In this document: positions 25,611 to 33,301 of the stretch, one piece after another
Numbering within the stretch: position 1 is the first letter of the stretch
Layout: each line of letters opens with the position of its first letter
Assembly (NCBI GenBank): GCA_947452295.1
Contig: CANGCK010000022.1
Span: 1 to 47,449, forward strand
Length of the DNA: 47,449 nt
Origin: Sphingobacteriia bacterium
GTDB taxonomy: Bacteria; Bacteroidota; Bacteroidia; Chitinophagales; Chitinophagaceae
Direction: 5' to 3'
Made by a program: the position numbers and the translations under genes
Notes under the pieces: model-generated
Databases searched by the model: none
What the model saw: the letters and a program-made list of their open reading frames with translations, nothing else
What the model was told of the DNA's origin: nothing

Positions 25611-26231
25611 TTATTCATTCTTAGCATATCTTCCTTGTATAAAGGAAGATATGCTAATTGTAATTACTGCAGCAATCATACCAGCTCCCGCATCTAATGG
25701 GTAATGTTGTGCCAAATATATTCTCGAATAACCCGTAACTGCCGCTGCTAAAAATCCTCCTAACCAAAAATACCTTTTCTGAACTAATAAAGTAGCAATT
25801 AAATATATGCAAAAAGCAGTTGTATTATGACCTGAAGGAAAACTATTATTACTATGCAACTCAACACCTTTAACAGTATGAATGTTGCTTTTGTTGATGG
25901 TGACAGAGTTAGTAGGTCTTGCCTCTTTTTCAAATATATATCGTTTACTTACTTGTACTATCAAGGTAGAAATGATGATGGCACTTAATACCAACGGCAA
26001 ATATTTTTTTCTATATATATATACAAAAATTGTGAGAGGAACCCACATGATTCCATCACCTAAATAGGTAATGTAATGAAAAAAAACATCTGCTGTATTT
26101 CCTAAATCACCATTTAATAATAGAAATAAATCTTCTTTTCCTCCCAATAAAGAAAAAGTAATCAATAGTGTTCCAAGTGTAACAGAAAGAAATACTGCAT
26201 TTCTATAAGCCAGCTTATTTTGTATCAGCAC
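25611..26231 (-). CDS. PAP2-family membrane phosphatase
   Basis: 206 residues from a GTG at 26231; no in-frame ATG lies nearby. Integral membrane phosphatase that removes phosphate from lipid substrates such as phosphatidic acid, phosphatidylglycerophosphate or undecaprenyl diphosphate. Five or six hydrophobic segments. Three motifs are present: a KX8RP variant of the first motif ('KRYIFEKEARP'), the second motif 'PSGHNTTAF' with its catalytic His, and the third 'SRIYLAQHYPLD' (SRX5HX3D). A TATATTTG -7 element lies 18 bases upstream (26249-26256, minus strand). The substrate is not determined. Its last codons form one arm and the loop of the hairpin at 25621-25657. Confidence 0.9.
   Translation of the reverse strand: MLIQNKLAYRNAVFLSVTLGTLLITFSLLGGKEDLFLLLNGDLGNTADVFFHYITYLGDGIMWVPLTIFVYIYRKKYLPLVLSAIIISTLIVQVSKRYIFEKEARPTNSVTINKSNIHTVKGVELHSNNSFPSGHNTTAFCIYLIATLLVQKRYFWLGGFLAAAVTGYSRIYLAQHYPLDAGAGMIAAVITISISSFIQGRYAKNE
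25621..25657. terminator. Perfect 16-bp hairpin at convergent gene ends, possible bidirectional terminator
   Basis: The 16 bases at 25621-25636 and those at 25642-25657 are exact reverse complements with a 5-base loop (GTATA). The structure lies within the last 16 codons of the PAP2 gene and 14 bases after the M28 stop codon. Neither strand has a clear T-run after the stem, so it may stop transcription only weakly or act by blocking read-through and protecting 3' ends. Confidence 0.75.
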
Positions 26232-26344
26232 AGTTGTTGATTTATCTACAAATATATGAATTCCTTAAGTCTACAGCTGATTCAGCCCAACTCAATCTCT
26301 TTATTTATTAATAGTTGAATTCGTTATCTATTATTGGCCCCCTG

Positions 26345-27517
26345 CTAATGGTTCATGTACAAATGACTTTTTTTTACTACTAGTGTAATTGTTTCATCTA
26401 AATCTTTAATCAAATCTGCTGCATCTTCCAAACCAATTGATAAACGAATTAAACTGTCTACTACACCAGCTGCTTTTCTTTTTTCTGCAGGAATAGATTT
26501 ATGCGTCATATTTGCCGGGTGGGATATTAAACTCTTTATACCTCCTAAGCTCTACGCTAATTTGAATAATTTGGTTTGAGTAACAATTGCTAATGCTGCG
26601 TCTTGTGTATCTTGCTTAAGTGAAAACGATATAATGCCTCCAAAACCTGTTGACTGTTTTTTTGCGATTGAATGATTTTGATGTGATGATAGTCCAGGAT
26701 AGTAAACTTTTTCTATCAAAGGATGTAGTTCTAAATATTGAGCAATTTGAAGCGCGCTACTACAATGTTGTTTCATTCTTAGATAAAGGGTTTCAATCCC
26801 CCTAATTACTAACCAACTATCAAATGGAGCAAGAATTGCGCCACAAGCATTCTGAAAGAATTTTATCTGGGCGCCCAATGCTTTGTCTTTAGTAACTACA
26901 ACACCTGCAATTAAATCACTATGTCCACCTAAATATTTAGTAGCACTATGAACCACTATGTCAGCACCTAAGTTCAAGGGTTGTTGAAGTATTGGAGAGG
27001 CAAAAGTGTTGTCTACACAAAACAAACAATTTTTCGCTTTGGCAATTTGAGCTATCGCTTCAATATCAGCAATTTTCAAAGTCGGATTTGTTGGCGTTTC
27101 TACCCAAATTAATTTTGTTTTCGGTGAAATTGCAATTAATACATTTTCAGTATTAGAGGTATCCACATAATGTACTTTTATCCCAAAATTTTCATATACA
27201 GCTGTAAATAAACGATAAGCTCCCCCATAAATATCATCTACAGCTACAATCTCATCTCCTGCATTTAATAACTTTATAATTGCATCAATTGCAGCTAACC
27301 CACTGCTAAACGCAATGCCAGTTGCTCCATCTTCTAATGTTGCAATTAATTTTTCTAATGTCTCCCTTGTAGGATTATTTGTTCTTGAATAATCGTACCC
27401 TTTATTTACACCAGGCGCTTCTTGTACAAATGTTGAAGTTTGATAAATCGGTACCGATATGGCTCCTGTTTGGGGGTCTGTCGGAATGCTGTGAATCAAT
27501 TGTGTTGCTGTACTCAT
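26345..27517 (-). pseudogene. metB: Cystathionine gamma-synthase / O-acetylhomoserine-type PLP enzyme, interrupted by an in-frame TAG
   Basis: The intact frame would be 390 codons, the normal length for this PLP family of sulfur amino-acid enzymes, but codon 322 is TAG (26552-26554). After it the same frame continues without another stop for 68 codons to TAG at 26345, and that part still reads as the family C-terminus ('SLGGIKSLISHPANMTH', 'VVDSLIRLSIGLEDA'). So there is one base change, probably GAG to TAG, at the Glu of the usual 'LAESLGG'. The PLP-binding Lys194 ('HSATKYLGG') is in the first part. The carboxylate-binding Arg358 ('LIRLSIG') is lost if translation stops. A SAM-I riboswitch lies upstream, placing the gene in methionine synthesis. 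Alternatives are read-through or a sequencing error. Confidence 0.85.
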
Positions 27518-27611
27518 GTTAAACAGTTTTATTCATCATTTTTGTATATGATGAGGATGATTAATAACATTCAGTTAATATTTATCAGATGGTAAAGAGT
27601 TGTAGACCAAT

Positions 27612-27643
27612 AAAAAAGCCCATCCGTATTGTCAGATGGGCTC
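27612..27643 (-). terminator. Expression-platform terminator of the SAM riboswitch
   Basis: On the minus strand, AGCCCATC pairs with GATGGGCT (8 bp, loop of about 9 bases), followed by six T. It lies between the aptamer (ending near 27684) and the start codon at 27517, as expected for SAM-dependent transcription termination. A TCTGAC inside it (27631-27636 region) is the exact complement of GTCAGA at the 3' end of the aptamer, a possible antiterminator pairing. Confidence 0.92.
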
Positions 27644-27683
27644 AATATTTTATGTACTTAAGGGTGATGTTTTGAACTACTCT

Positions 27684-27799
27684 GACTTATCTTTTCTCGG
27701 TTTTTCGAGATTGGATGTGGCACCTTCATATAGCTGAGTAAGTTATATGGGTTGCCAAGGCTTCGTTGGGCCAAAACCCTCTGCCTTTCTTGATAAGTA
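27684..27799 (-). promoter_or_regulatory. SAM-I (S-box) riboswitch aptamer
   Basis: Read on the minus strand, it has the S-box conserved core in order: ACTTATCAAGAAAGG, CAGAGGG, TTGGCCC, GAAGCC, GGCAACC, a variable P3 arm (CATATA/TATATG), GGTGCCA, ATCC, a P4 arm (TCTCG/CGAGA), and a closing GATAAGT that pairs with ACTTATC to make P1. Binding SAM should stabilise P1 and favour the terminator downstream, turning off the metB-like gene when methionine/SAM is plentiful. Confidence 0.96.
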
Positions 27800-27815
27800 T
27801 ATTAAAGAACTATTA

Positions 27816-27845
27816 CAAATATATATCCATTTTAGAATCAACAAA
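27816..27845 (-). promoter_or_regulatory. Bacteroidetes promoter for the SAM riboswitch transcript
   Basis: On the minus strand, TTTG (27842-27845), 18 bases, then TATATTTG (27816-27823), matching TTTG / TAnnTTTG. The predicted start of transcription is about 10 bases before the aptamer. The 429-base stretch 27518-27946 holds this promoter, the riboswitch, its terminator and the uvrA upstream region. I see no further gene in it. Confidence 0.8.
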
Positions 27846-27946
27846 TAAAAGTCTATTAAAATAGTAGAATAAATGATTTTATCACTAATTATACTCTATA
27901 ACCAAACTATTAAGCAATATTAATGTTTGTATATTTACACATAGAT

Positions 27947-30814
27947 ATGGCTAAGAAACAAACTACTAATTCCGCAGATATTCAAGAAGATGCATTTATT
28001 GAAGTATTTGGTGCACGTGAACATAACCTGAAAAATCTTGATATTAGAATCCCTAAAAATAAATTGGTTGTTTTCACTGGAGTGAGTGGTAGTGGTAAAT
28101 CTTCATTGGCATTCGATACCATTTATAATGAAGGGCAACGTAGATATATGGAGAGTTTTAGCGCCTATGCCCGTCAGTTTATGGGTGATATGGAACGACC
28201 CGATGTTGATAAAATAACCGGTCTTTCTCCGGTGATTTCTATTGAACAAAAAACAACTAACAAAAATCCAAGATCAACTGTTGGGACGGTAACGGAAGTA
28301 TACGATTTTTTAAGATTGTTCTTTGCTCGTATTGGGGAAGCATATAGCTACAATACCGGCAAAAAAATGGTAAAATTTAGTGAGGAAGAAATAGTAGAAA
28401 ATATTTTTACCAAGTATGCCAACAAAAAAATCACTTTGCTCGCACCTTTAATTCGCGGTCGTAAAGGTCATTACCGGGAATTATTTGAAGAAATACGTAA
28501 AAAAGGGTTTCTAAAAGTAAGGGTAGATGGAGAGATTATGGATTTAACGCCCAAACTACAAGTAGATCGGTATAAAATTCATGATATTGAAGTAGTAATA
28601 GACCGTTTGCAGGTATCGCCCGATATGAAAGTTCGACTCAGTCAAAGTGTTCAACAAACACTTAAAATGGGAAAAGATCTATTATTTTTATTGATCAACG
28701 ACTCAGGCAAAACTATTCAGTTCTCAAAACAGCTGATGTGTAACGAAACGGGTATTAGTTACGAAGAACCTTCTCCCAACGCTTTTTCATTTAATTCACC
28801 TTACGGCGCTTGCACTAATTGTAAAGGATTGGGAAATGTTTACTCAATCGACATGTTAGCTATTCTCCCCGATGCAAATTTAAGTGTTAACGAAGGGGGT
28901 ATTGCACCTTTGGGTGAACAACGTGATGCATACATGTTTCGTAATGTTGAATCATTAGCTAAAAAACATAAAATAAAGCTTGATAAGCCAATTAAAGATT
29001 TACCAACTTCATCTTTAAACATATTGTTATATGGAAACGCCAATGGCGGTTCATTAGATACGAATGATATTGATGAAGAATCTATATTGTCACAACCCTA
29101 CGAAGGTGAATTCGAAGGTATCATCCCGATGTTAAAACGCTGGTTTGCTGGTCAAAATAGTGAAGGAATGAGAGAATGGGTAGAACAATTTATGGAACTT
29201 AAAACTTGTGATGATTGTAATGGTCAACGCTTGAAAAAAGAAAGCCGTTGGTTTAAAATTGATGAAAAAAATATTGCAGAATTAAGCAATATGAACCTCG
29301 ATAAATTACACCAATGGTTTGTTGGCTTAGAAAAAAGATTGGATAAAAAACAAAACGTTATTGCAAAAGACATTTTAAAAGAAATAAGAGAACGTGTTCA
29401 ATTTTTATTAGATGTTGGATTAACTTACTTGTCGCTAAACAGACCATCACGCAGCTTAAGTGGCGGAGAATCACAACGGATACGTCTTGCAACTCAAATA
29501 GGTTCTCAATTACAAGGTATCACTTATATTCTAGATGAACCCTCTATAGGGTTGCATCAACGCGATAATCAACAACTTATTCATGCTTTGCAAAACCTTA
29601 GAAACATTGGTAACAGTGTTTTAGTAGTTGAACATGATAAAGACATTATGTTGGCAGCAGACCATTTGATTGATATTGGTCCTAAAGCTGGTAAGTTTGG
29701 CGGTCATATAGTGTCTGCCGGCACCCCTCAAGAAGTATTAAAGAGTAATTCAGATACCGCCCAATTTTTAAATGGAAAAAAATCAATCGCAATTCCTGTT
29801 GAACGAAGAGAAGGTAATGGTAAATCATTGCAATTGAAGGGTGCAACAGGTAATAATCTAAAGAATGTTGAAGTAAGTTTTCCTTTGGGTAAATTAATTG
29901 TTGTTAGTGGTGTAAGTGGTAGTGGTAAATCTACACTTATCAATGAAACCCTATATCCAATTTTGTCTAAACATTGTTACAATAGTCGAGTTACGCCAAT
30001 GCCGTTTAAATCAATAAAAGGGTTAGAAAATATCGACAAAGTAATTGAAATTGATCAATCTCCCATTGGCAGAACTCCCAGAAGTAATCCAGCCACCTAC
30101 TGTGGATTTTTTACTGAAATAAGAACCTTGTTCGCATCTGTGCCGGAAGCTAAAATTAGGGGATATAATGCAGGTCGGTTTTCTTTCAATGTCAAAGGCG
30201 GTAGATGTGATGTATGTGAAGGCGGAGGTATGCGGGTTATTGAAATGAACTTTCTTCCTGATGTTTATGTGAACTGCGAAAAGTGTAATGGCAAACGTTA
30301 CAATAGAGAAACACTTGAAATTAGGTATAAAGGGAAATCAATTAGTGATGTTTTAAACATGACTGTTGATGAAGCTACTGATTTTTTCCAGGCTGTTCCA
30401 TATTTGTACCGAAAAATAAAAGTACTGCAAGATGTTGGATTAGGCTATGTAACCCTGGGTCAATCTGCTGTTACACTCAGTGGGGGAGAAGCACAACGCG
30501 TTAAATTGGCTACTGAACTTGGTAAAAAAGACACTGGTAAAACCTTCTATATCTTAGATGAACCAACTACTGGTTTACATTTTCAGGATATCCAACATCT
30601 GTTGGAAGTACTCAATAAATTGGTTGAACGTGGTAATTCGGTACTAGTAATAGAGCACAATTTAGATGTAGTTAAAGTTGCCGATCACGTAATTGATTTA
30701 GGCCCCGAAGGGGGAGATGGTGGTGGCACTATTCTATTTGAAGGAACCCCTGAACAGATGATTAAAAATAAAATAAGCCACACCGCTAAATTTTTAAAAC
30801 TAGAAATGAATTAG
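27947..30814 (+). CDS. uvrA: UvrABC excinuclease subunit A
   Basis: 955 residues from the ATG at 27947; an ATG at 27923 would add eight residues not typical of the family. DNA-damage recognition ATPase of nucleotide excision repair, which loads UvrB at lesions. Two ABC modules: first Walker A 'GVSGSGKSS' near residue 45 and signature 'LSGGESQRIRLATQ' near 512; second Walker A 'GVSGSGKST' near 660 and signature 'LSGGEAQRVKLATELG' near 846, with 'YILDEPTTGLH' as Walker B. Zinc-binding cysteine pairs are visible ('CTNCKGLG', 'CDDCNGQ', 'CDVCEGGG', 'CEKCNGKRY'). Full length and intact. It converges with the next minus-strand gene with no base between the stop codons. Confidence 0.97.
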   Translation: MAKKQTTNSADIQEDAFIEVFGAREHNLKNLDIRIPKNKLVVFTGVSGSGKSSLAFDTIYNEGQRRYMESFSAYARQFMGDMERPDVDKITGLSPVISIEQKTTNKNPRSTVGTVTEVYDFLRLFFARIGEAYSYNTGKKMVKFSEEEIVENIFTKYANKKITLLAPLIRGRKGHYRELFEEIRKKGFLKVRVDGEIMDLTPKLQVDRYKIHDIEVVIDRLQVSPDMKVRLSQSVQQTLKMGKDLLFLLINDSGKTIQFSKQLMCNETGISYEEPSPNAFSFNSPYGACTNCKGLGNVYSIDMLAILPDANLSVNEGGIAPLGEQRDAYMFRNVESLAKKHKIKLDKPIKDLPTSSLNILLYGNANGGSLDTNDIDEESILSQPYEGEFEGIIPMLKRWFAGQNSEGMREWVEQFMELKTCDDCNGQRLKKESRWFKIDEKNIAELSNMNLDKLHQWFVGLEKRLDKKQNVIAKDILKEIRERVQFLLDVGLTYLSLNRPSRSLSGGESQRIRLATQIGSQLQGITYILDEPSIGLHQRDNQQLIHALQNLRNIGNSVLVVEHDKDIMLAADHLIDIGPKAGKFGGHIVSAGTPQEVLKSNSDTAQFLNGKKSIAIPVERREGNGKSLQLKGATGNNLKNVEVSFPLGKLIVVSGVSGSGKSTLINETLYPILSKHCYNSRVTPMPFKSIKGLENIDKVIEIDQSPIGRTPRSNPATYCGFFTEIRTLFASVPEAKIRGYNAGRFSFNVKGGRCDVCEGGGMRVIEMNFLPDVYVNCEKCNGKRYNRETLEIRYKGKSISDVLNMTVDEATDFFQAVPYLYRKIKVLQDVGLGYVTLGQSAVTLSGGEAQRVKLATELGKKDTGKTFYILDEPTTGLHFQDIQHLLEVLNKLVERGNSVLVIEHNLDVVKVADHVIDLGPEGGDGGGTILFEGTPEQMIKNKISHTAKFLKLEMN

Positions 30815-31945
30815 TTACTCAATCAAATGAGGAACAAAGCGACTCTTATTATTTGTTATCAAAGTATTGTCTTCTCTTATACCAATTCCTGCTGGCTGTT
30901 GTCCTACAACCCAACTGCCAATAACAGGATATTTGCCCTTAAATTCAGGCAATGTAAATAGCTCTTGATAAATATAGCCTTCTTCACCATATTCTCCATC
31001 GGTGCGAAGGATGGTTTGTGTAGATTTGATTATTTCAATATTAGCCCCTTCTCTACTTAGCAGTGGTTTTTTTACATAATCACTTAACTGAGTGTTATCA
31101 AAAAAACTAGCCAATAATAAAGGATGTGAGGGATATAATTTCCATAAAATAGGCAAAATAGCTTTATTGGATAATATCATTTTCCAACTGGGTTCTATCC
31201 AATATGGTTCATTTTTGGCAATCGGTATATTTTTCCCAAACTGATCGTTGATCATCCATTCCCATGGATATAATTTAAATATATTTTGAATCACATCGTT
31301 TTCTAAATCAACAAATTGTTGTTGATCCTCATCCCAACCAATGTCATCTATAAAAACCAGTTTTGTTTTTATCCCTGCTTGTATAGCACAATCCCTTAAG
31401 TATTCAACATTGGTGAGGTCTTCTAAAGTATCTTTTAAACAAGTAAAATGAAGCGTTTTATTGGGTAAATAAGGCAATAGTATTTTCCAATAGGCTATTA
31501 ATTTTTCATGAATACTATTGAATTGATCTTTTGATTTATCAAAATCTTGTAGCCAAAACCATTGTACTATACCTGCTTCATACAAGCTAGTGGGTGTATC
31601 TGCATTAAATTCCAACAATTTAATTTGATTGTCTTTTACGCAAAAATCAAACCTGCCATATATGGCAGGGTGGTCTTCGTTCCAACTTTTTTTAATGAGG
31701 GGTACAATAAAATCAGGTATCTGAAATTGTTTAAACAAATCTTGGTCAATAACATACTGGACTGCTGCTAAACTCATATCCCATATTGTTGCAGTTGCTT
31801 TTTCAATAGCATCTACTTCACTTATCGATAAACTGTAATAAACAGACTCATCCCAATAGGGAACATCTGTTGTGTGAAAACCAAATCCTAGTTGCTCAAC
31901 CGCTGATTGCCATTTATTTCTTGGTTGTATTTCTACTCTTTTCAT
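30815..31945 (-). CDS. ATP-grasp ligase of the glutathionylspermidine synthase family (YgiC/YjfC-like)
   Basis: 376 residues. Same family (GSP_synth) as the synthetase domain of E. coli glutathionylspermidine synthase, which joins an amine to the C-terminal glycine carboxylate of glutathione using ATP. Matches include 'WDMSLAAVQYVIDQDLF', 'PAIYGRFDFCVKDNQIKLLE' followed by 'FNADTPTSLYEA' near residue 105-135, 'WEWMINDQFG', 'KPLLSREGANIEI' near 298, and 'GEEGYIYQELFTLPEF' near 325. E. coli YgiC and YjfC share this domain but, as I recall, do not make glutathionylspermidine, so the substrate is open. The small lipoprotein gene 10 bases upstream, ending in Gly-Gly, parallels the ygiB-ygiC and yjfM-yjfC pairs. 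Abuts uvrA. Confidence 0.9.
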   Translation of the reverse strand: MKRVEIQPRNKWQSAVEQLGFGFHTTDVPYWDESVYYSLSISEVDAIEKATATIWDMSLAAVQYVIDQDLFKQFQIPDFIVPLIKKSWNEDHPAIYGRFDFCVKDNQIKLLEFNADTPTSLYEAGIVQWFWLQDFDKSKDQFNSIHEKLIAYWKILLPYLPNKTLHFTCLKDTLEDLTNVEYLRDCAIQAGIKTKLVFIDDIGWDEDQQQFVDLENDVIQNIFKLYPWEWMINDQFGKNIPIAKNEPYWIEPSWKMILSNKAILPILWKLYPSHPLLLASFFDNTQLSDYVKKPLLSREGANIEIIKSTQTILRTDGEYGEEGYIYQELFTLPEFKGKYPVIGSWVVGQQPAGIGIREDNTLITNNKSRFVPHLIE

Positions 31946-31955
31946 GATTATTATT

Positions 31956-32300
31956 TTATCCTCCTACACTAAAACCACTTCTGCCAAATCCACCTCTCGA
32001 TACACTTCCTTTAAAACTATTACTACCAATATTCGATCTAGGTGTTATTCCTCCGGAATAATATCCGGAATGCGAATATCTATTGTTGTTATAATTTCCC
32101 ATTGGCCTAAACGCATAATACCAAAGCAATGCATTGCCTATGCCAGACCCATGGTAATGATGTACTCTAGTGTATGGTGCTGTTGTATCACTTCGTAAAT
32201 GAATTTTATTATTATTGTCCCAATCATCTTTAGGACTTTGATTGCATGCAGCCAAAGTTGCAGTTATTAGTACTAATTTTATTTTTCTCGATTTTTTCAT
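31956..32300 (-). CDS. Small Gly/Ser-rich lipoprotein ending in Gly-Gly
   Basis: 114 residues from the ATG at 32300; the frame runs nine codons further to 32327 but the signal peptide fits 32300. The lipoprotein signal ends in 'ATLAAC' (Cys19). A short polar stretch with 'HHYHGSG' is followed by 'ALLWYYAFRPMG' and a low-complexity C-terminus rich in Gly, Ser, Asn and aromatic residues that finishes 'RSGFSVGG'. Its ATP-grasp neighbour starts 10 bases after the stop, so they are probably co-transcribed. It resembles in layout the E. coli YgiB/YjfM lipoproteins (DUF1190) but I cannot claim homology by eye. It may be the substrate of the ligase; that is inference. Confidence 0.75.
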   Translation of the reverse strand: MKKSRKIKLVLITATLAACNQSPKDDWDNNNKIHLRSDTTAPYTRVHHYHGSGIGNALLWYYAFRPMGNYNNNRYSHSGYYSGGITPRSNIGSNSFKGSVSRGGFGRSGFSVGG

Positions 32301-32388
32301 TTTTATATGTATTGATTTTGGCAACAATTAAATTCACCATTATTATAATCGGCAATCTAATTTCAATCTCAATTTATCTCAAGTAAAT

Positions 32389-32724
32389 TTATTTTATCGT
32401 AATAAATATTTCATAAGCCTTATCTATAGTAACTTTCTTGGTTTCTCCTTCACTATTTTCCGCTTCTGTTTCTTTCTTCCCTAGTGAAGGAATAGTATCC
32501 CTATATAAAATGGTTTTATAGGATTTGTTTTTTGTCCAAATAATATGCTTAGTTATCAACTCATCGTGAAGAGAATCTATATGTTTTACTTCTATGGCAC
32601 TCTCTATTGCCCCATCTTTATTAACTTGTTGTGTAACATCTTCATTGTTTTCATTTTCACAGCTCATTAAAAGTATTGAACTGCAAAAAGCAATAACCAA
32701 CGTCAATAGTTTTTTATTTTTCAT
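32389..32724 (-). CDS. Small lipoprotein, function unknown
   Basis: 111 residues. The lipoprotein signal ends in 'ILLMSC' (Cys22), followed by an acidic stretch ('ENENNEDVTQQVN') and a region with 'AIEVKHIDSLHDELITKHII' and 'KTILYRDTIPSLGKKETE'. Unrecognised family, no catalytic motif. It lies between a membrane-protein gene and the Gly-Gly lipoprotein gene on the same strand (gaps of 58 and 88 bases), so it may belong to the same envelope-related group. Confidence 0.7.
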   Translation of the reverse strand: MKNKKLLTLVIAFCSSILLMSCENENNEDVTQQVNKDGAIESAIEVKHIDSLHDELITKHIIWTKNKSYKTILYRDTIPSLGKKETEAENSEGETKKVTIDKAYEIFITIK

Positions 32725-32782
32725 AATTTATTTATTCAAATTTTAATACAATATACGGTTGTGAATTTTGATTGTAATATAG

Positions 32783-33250
32783 TTAGTATTTAACATTTTC
32801 ATTGTTTTTTGGCTTCCATATAAGATAGTAAAAACCTAATAACAATATTCCAATACAAAATGGTATTAATGCTAAATGCTTATACGTAAGACTACCCGAT
32901 ATAATATTCGTATCAAAATGAAGAAATTCGCTAATCATCCAATATGAGTTGGCTGAAATCCATACGGTAATAGCTAAATTATGCATTAACTCCGACATGT
33001 ATTTTCTTGTTCTATACGCTATGATAATCGAAATGATCATTGTAGGTAAAATCATACAAATACCTAGCCATCTCCAACCCATACACCAAGCTACATCTTT
33101 AAATAACCAAAATACAATATGCAAATTTTCCATCCTTCTGTATTGAAGGGGAATTATATAATGGTCTTTTAACTCATCACTTGAATTTTCAATTGTTAAA
33201 TCATGCCCATGGGTTTGTATGACAGCTTTATTGTTGTTCTGTTTTTCCAT
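32783..33250 (-). CDS. Conserved membrane protein, function unknown
   Basis: 155 residues from the ATG at 33250; an ATG at 33271 adds seven residues. A polar N-terminus with 'HGHDL' is followed by an amphipathic 'LQYRRMENLHIVFWLFKDVA' and four hydrophobic segments near residues 50-62, 67-82, 97-112 and 130-150. The pattern 'ENLHIVFWLFKD', 'CMGWRWLG', 'HNLAITVWISANSYWMISEF' resembles a Bacteroidetes-specific family of conserved membrane proteins that I know only as hypothetical. No enzyme motif. Upstream of the small lipoprotein genes on the same strand. Confidence 0.75.
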   Translation of the reverse strand: MEKQNNNKAVIQTHGHDLTIENSSDELKDHYIIPLQYRRMENLHIVFWLFKDVAWCMGWRWLGICMILPTMIISIIIAYRTRKYMSELMHNLAITVWISANSYWMISEFLHFDTNIISGSLTYKHLALIPFCIGILLLGFYYLIWKPKNNENVKY

Positions 33251-33301
33251 CCAAAATAATTTTTTCTTCAAATAATAAGCAATATAATTTCTTTGTTTGA
33301 A

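Noticed and set aside
26232..26344. Possible extra small gene between PAP2 and the metB-like pseudogene
   Set aside because: No frame with a start and coding character. The stretch holds only the likely PAP2 promoter element.
27531..27560. Small inverted repeat (CATCAT/ATGATG) before the metB-like start codon
   Set aside because: A 6-7 bp AT-rich stem in the leader can arise by chance, and the terminator upstream already explains the regulation.
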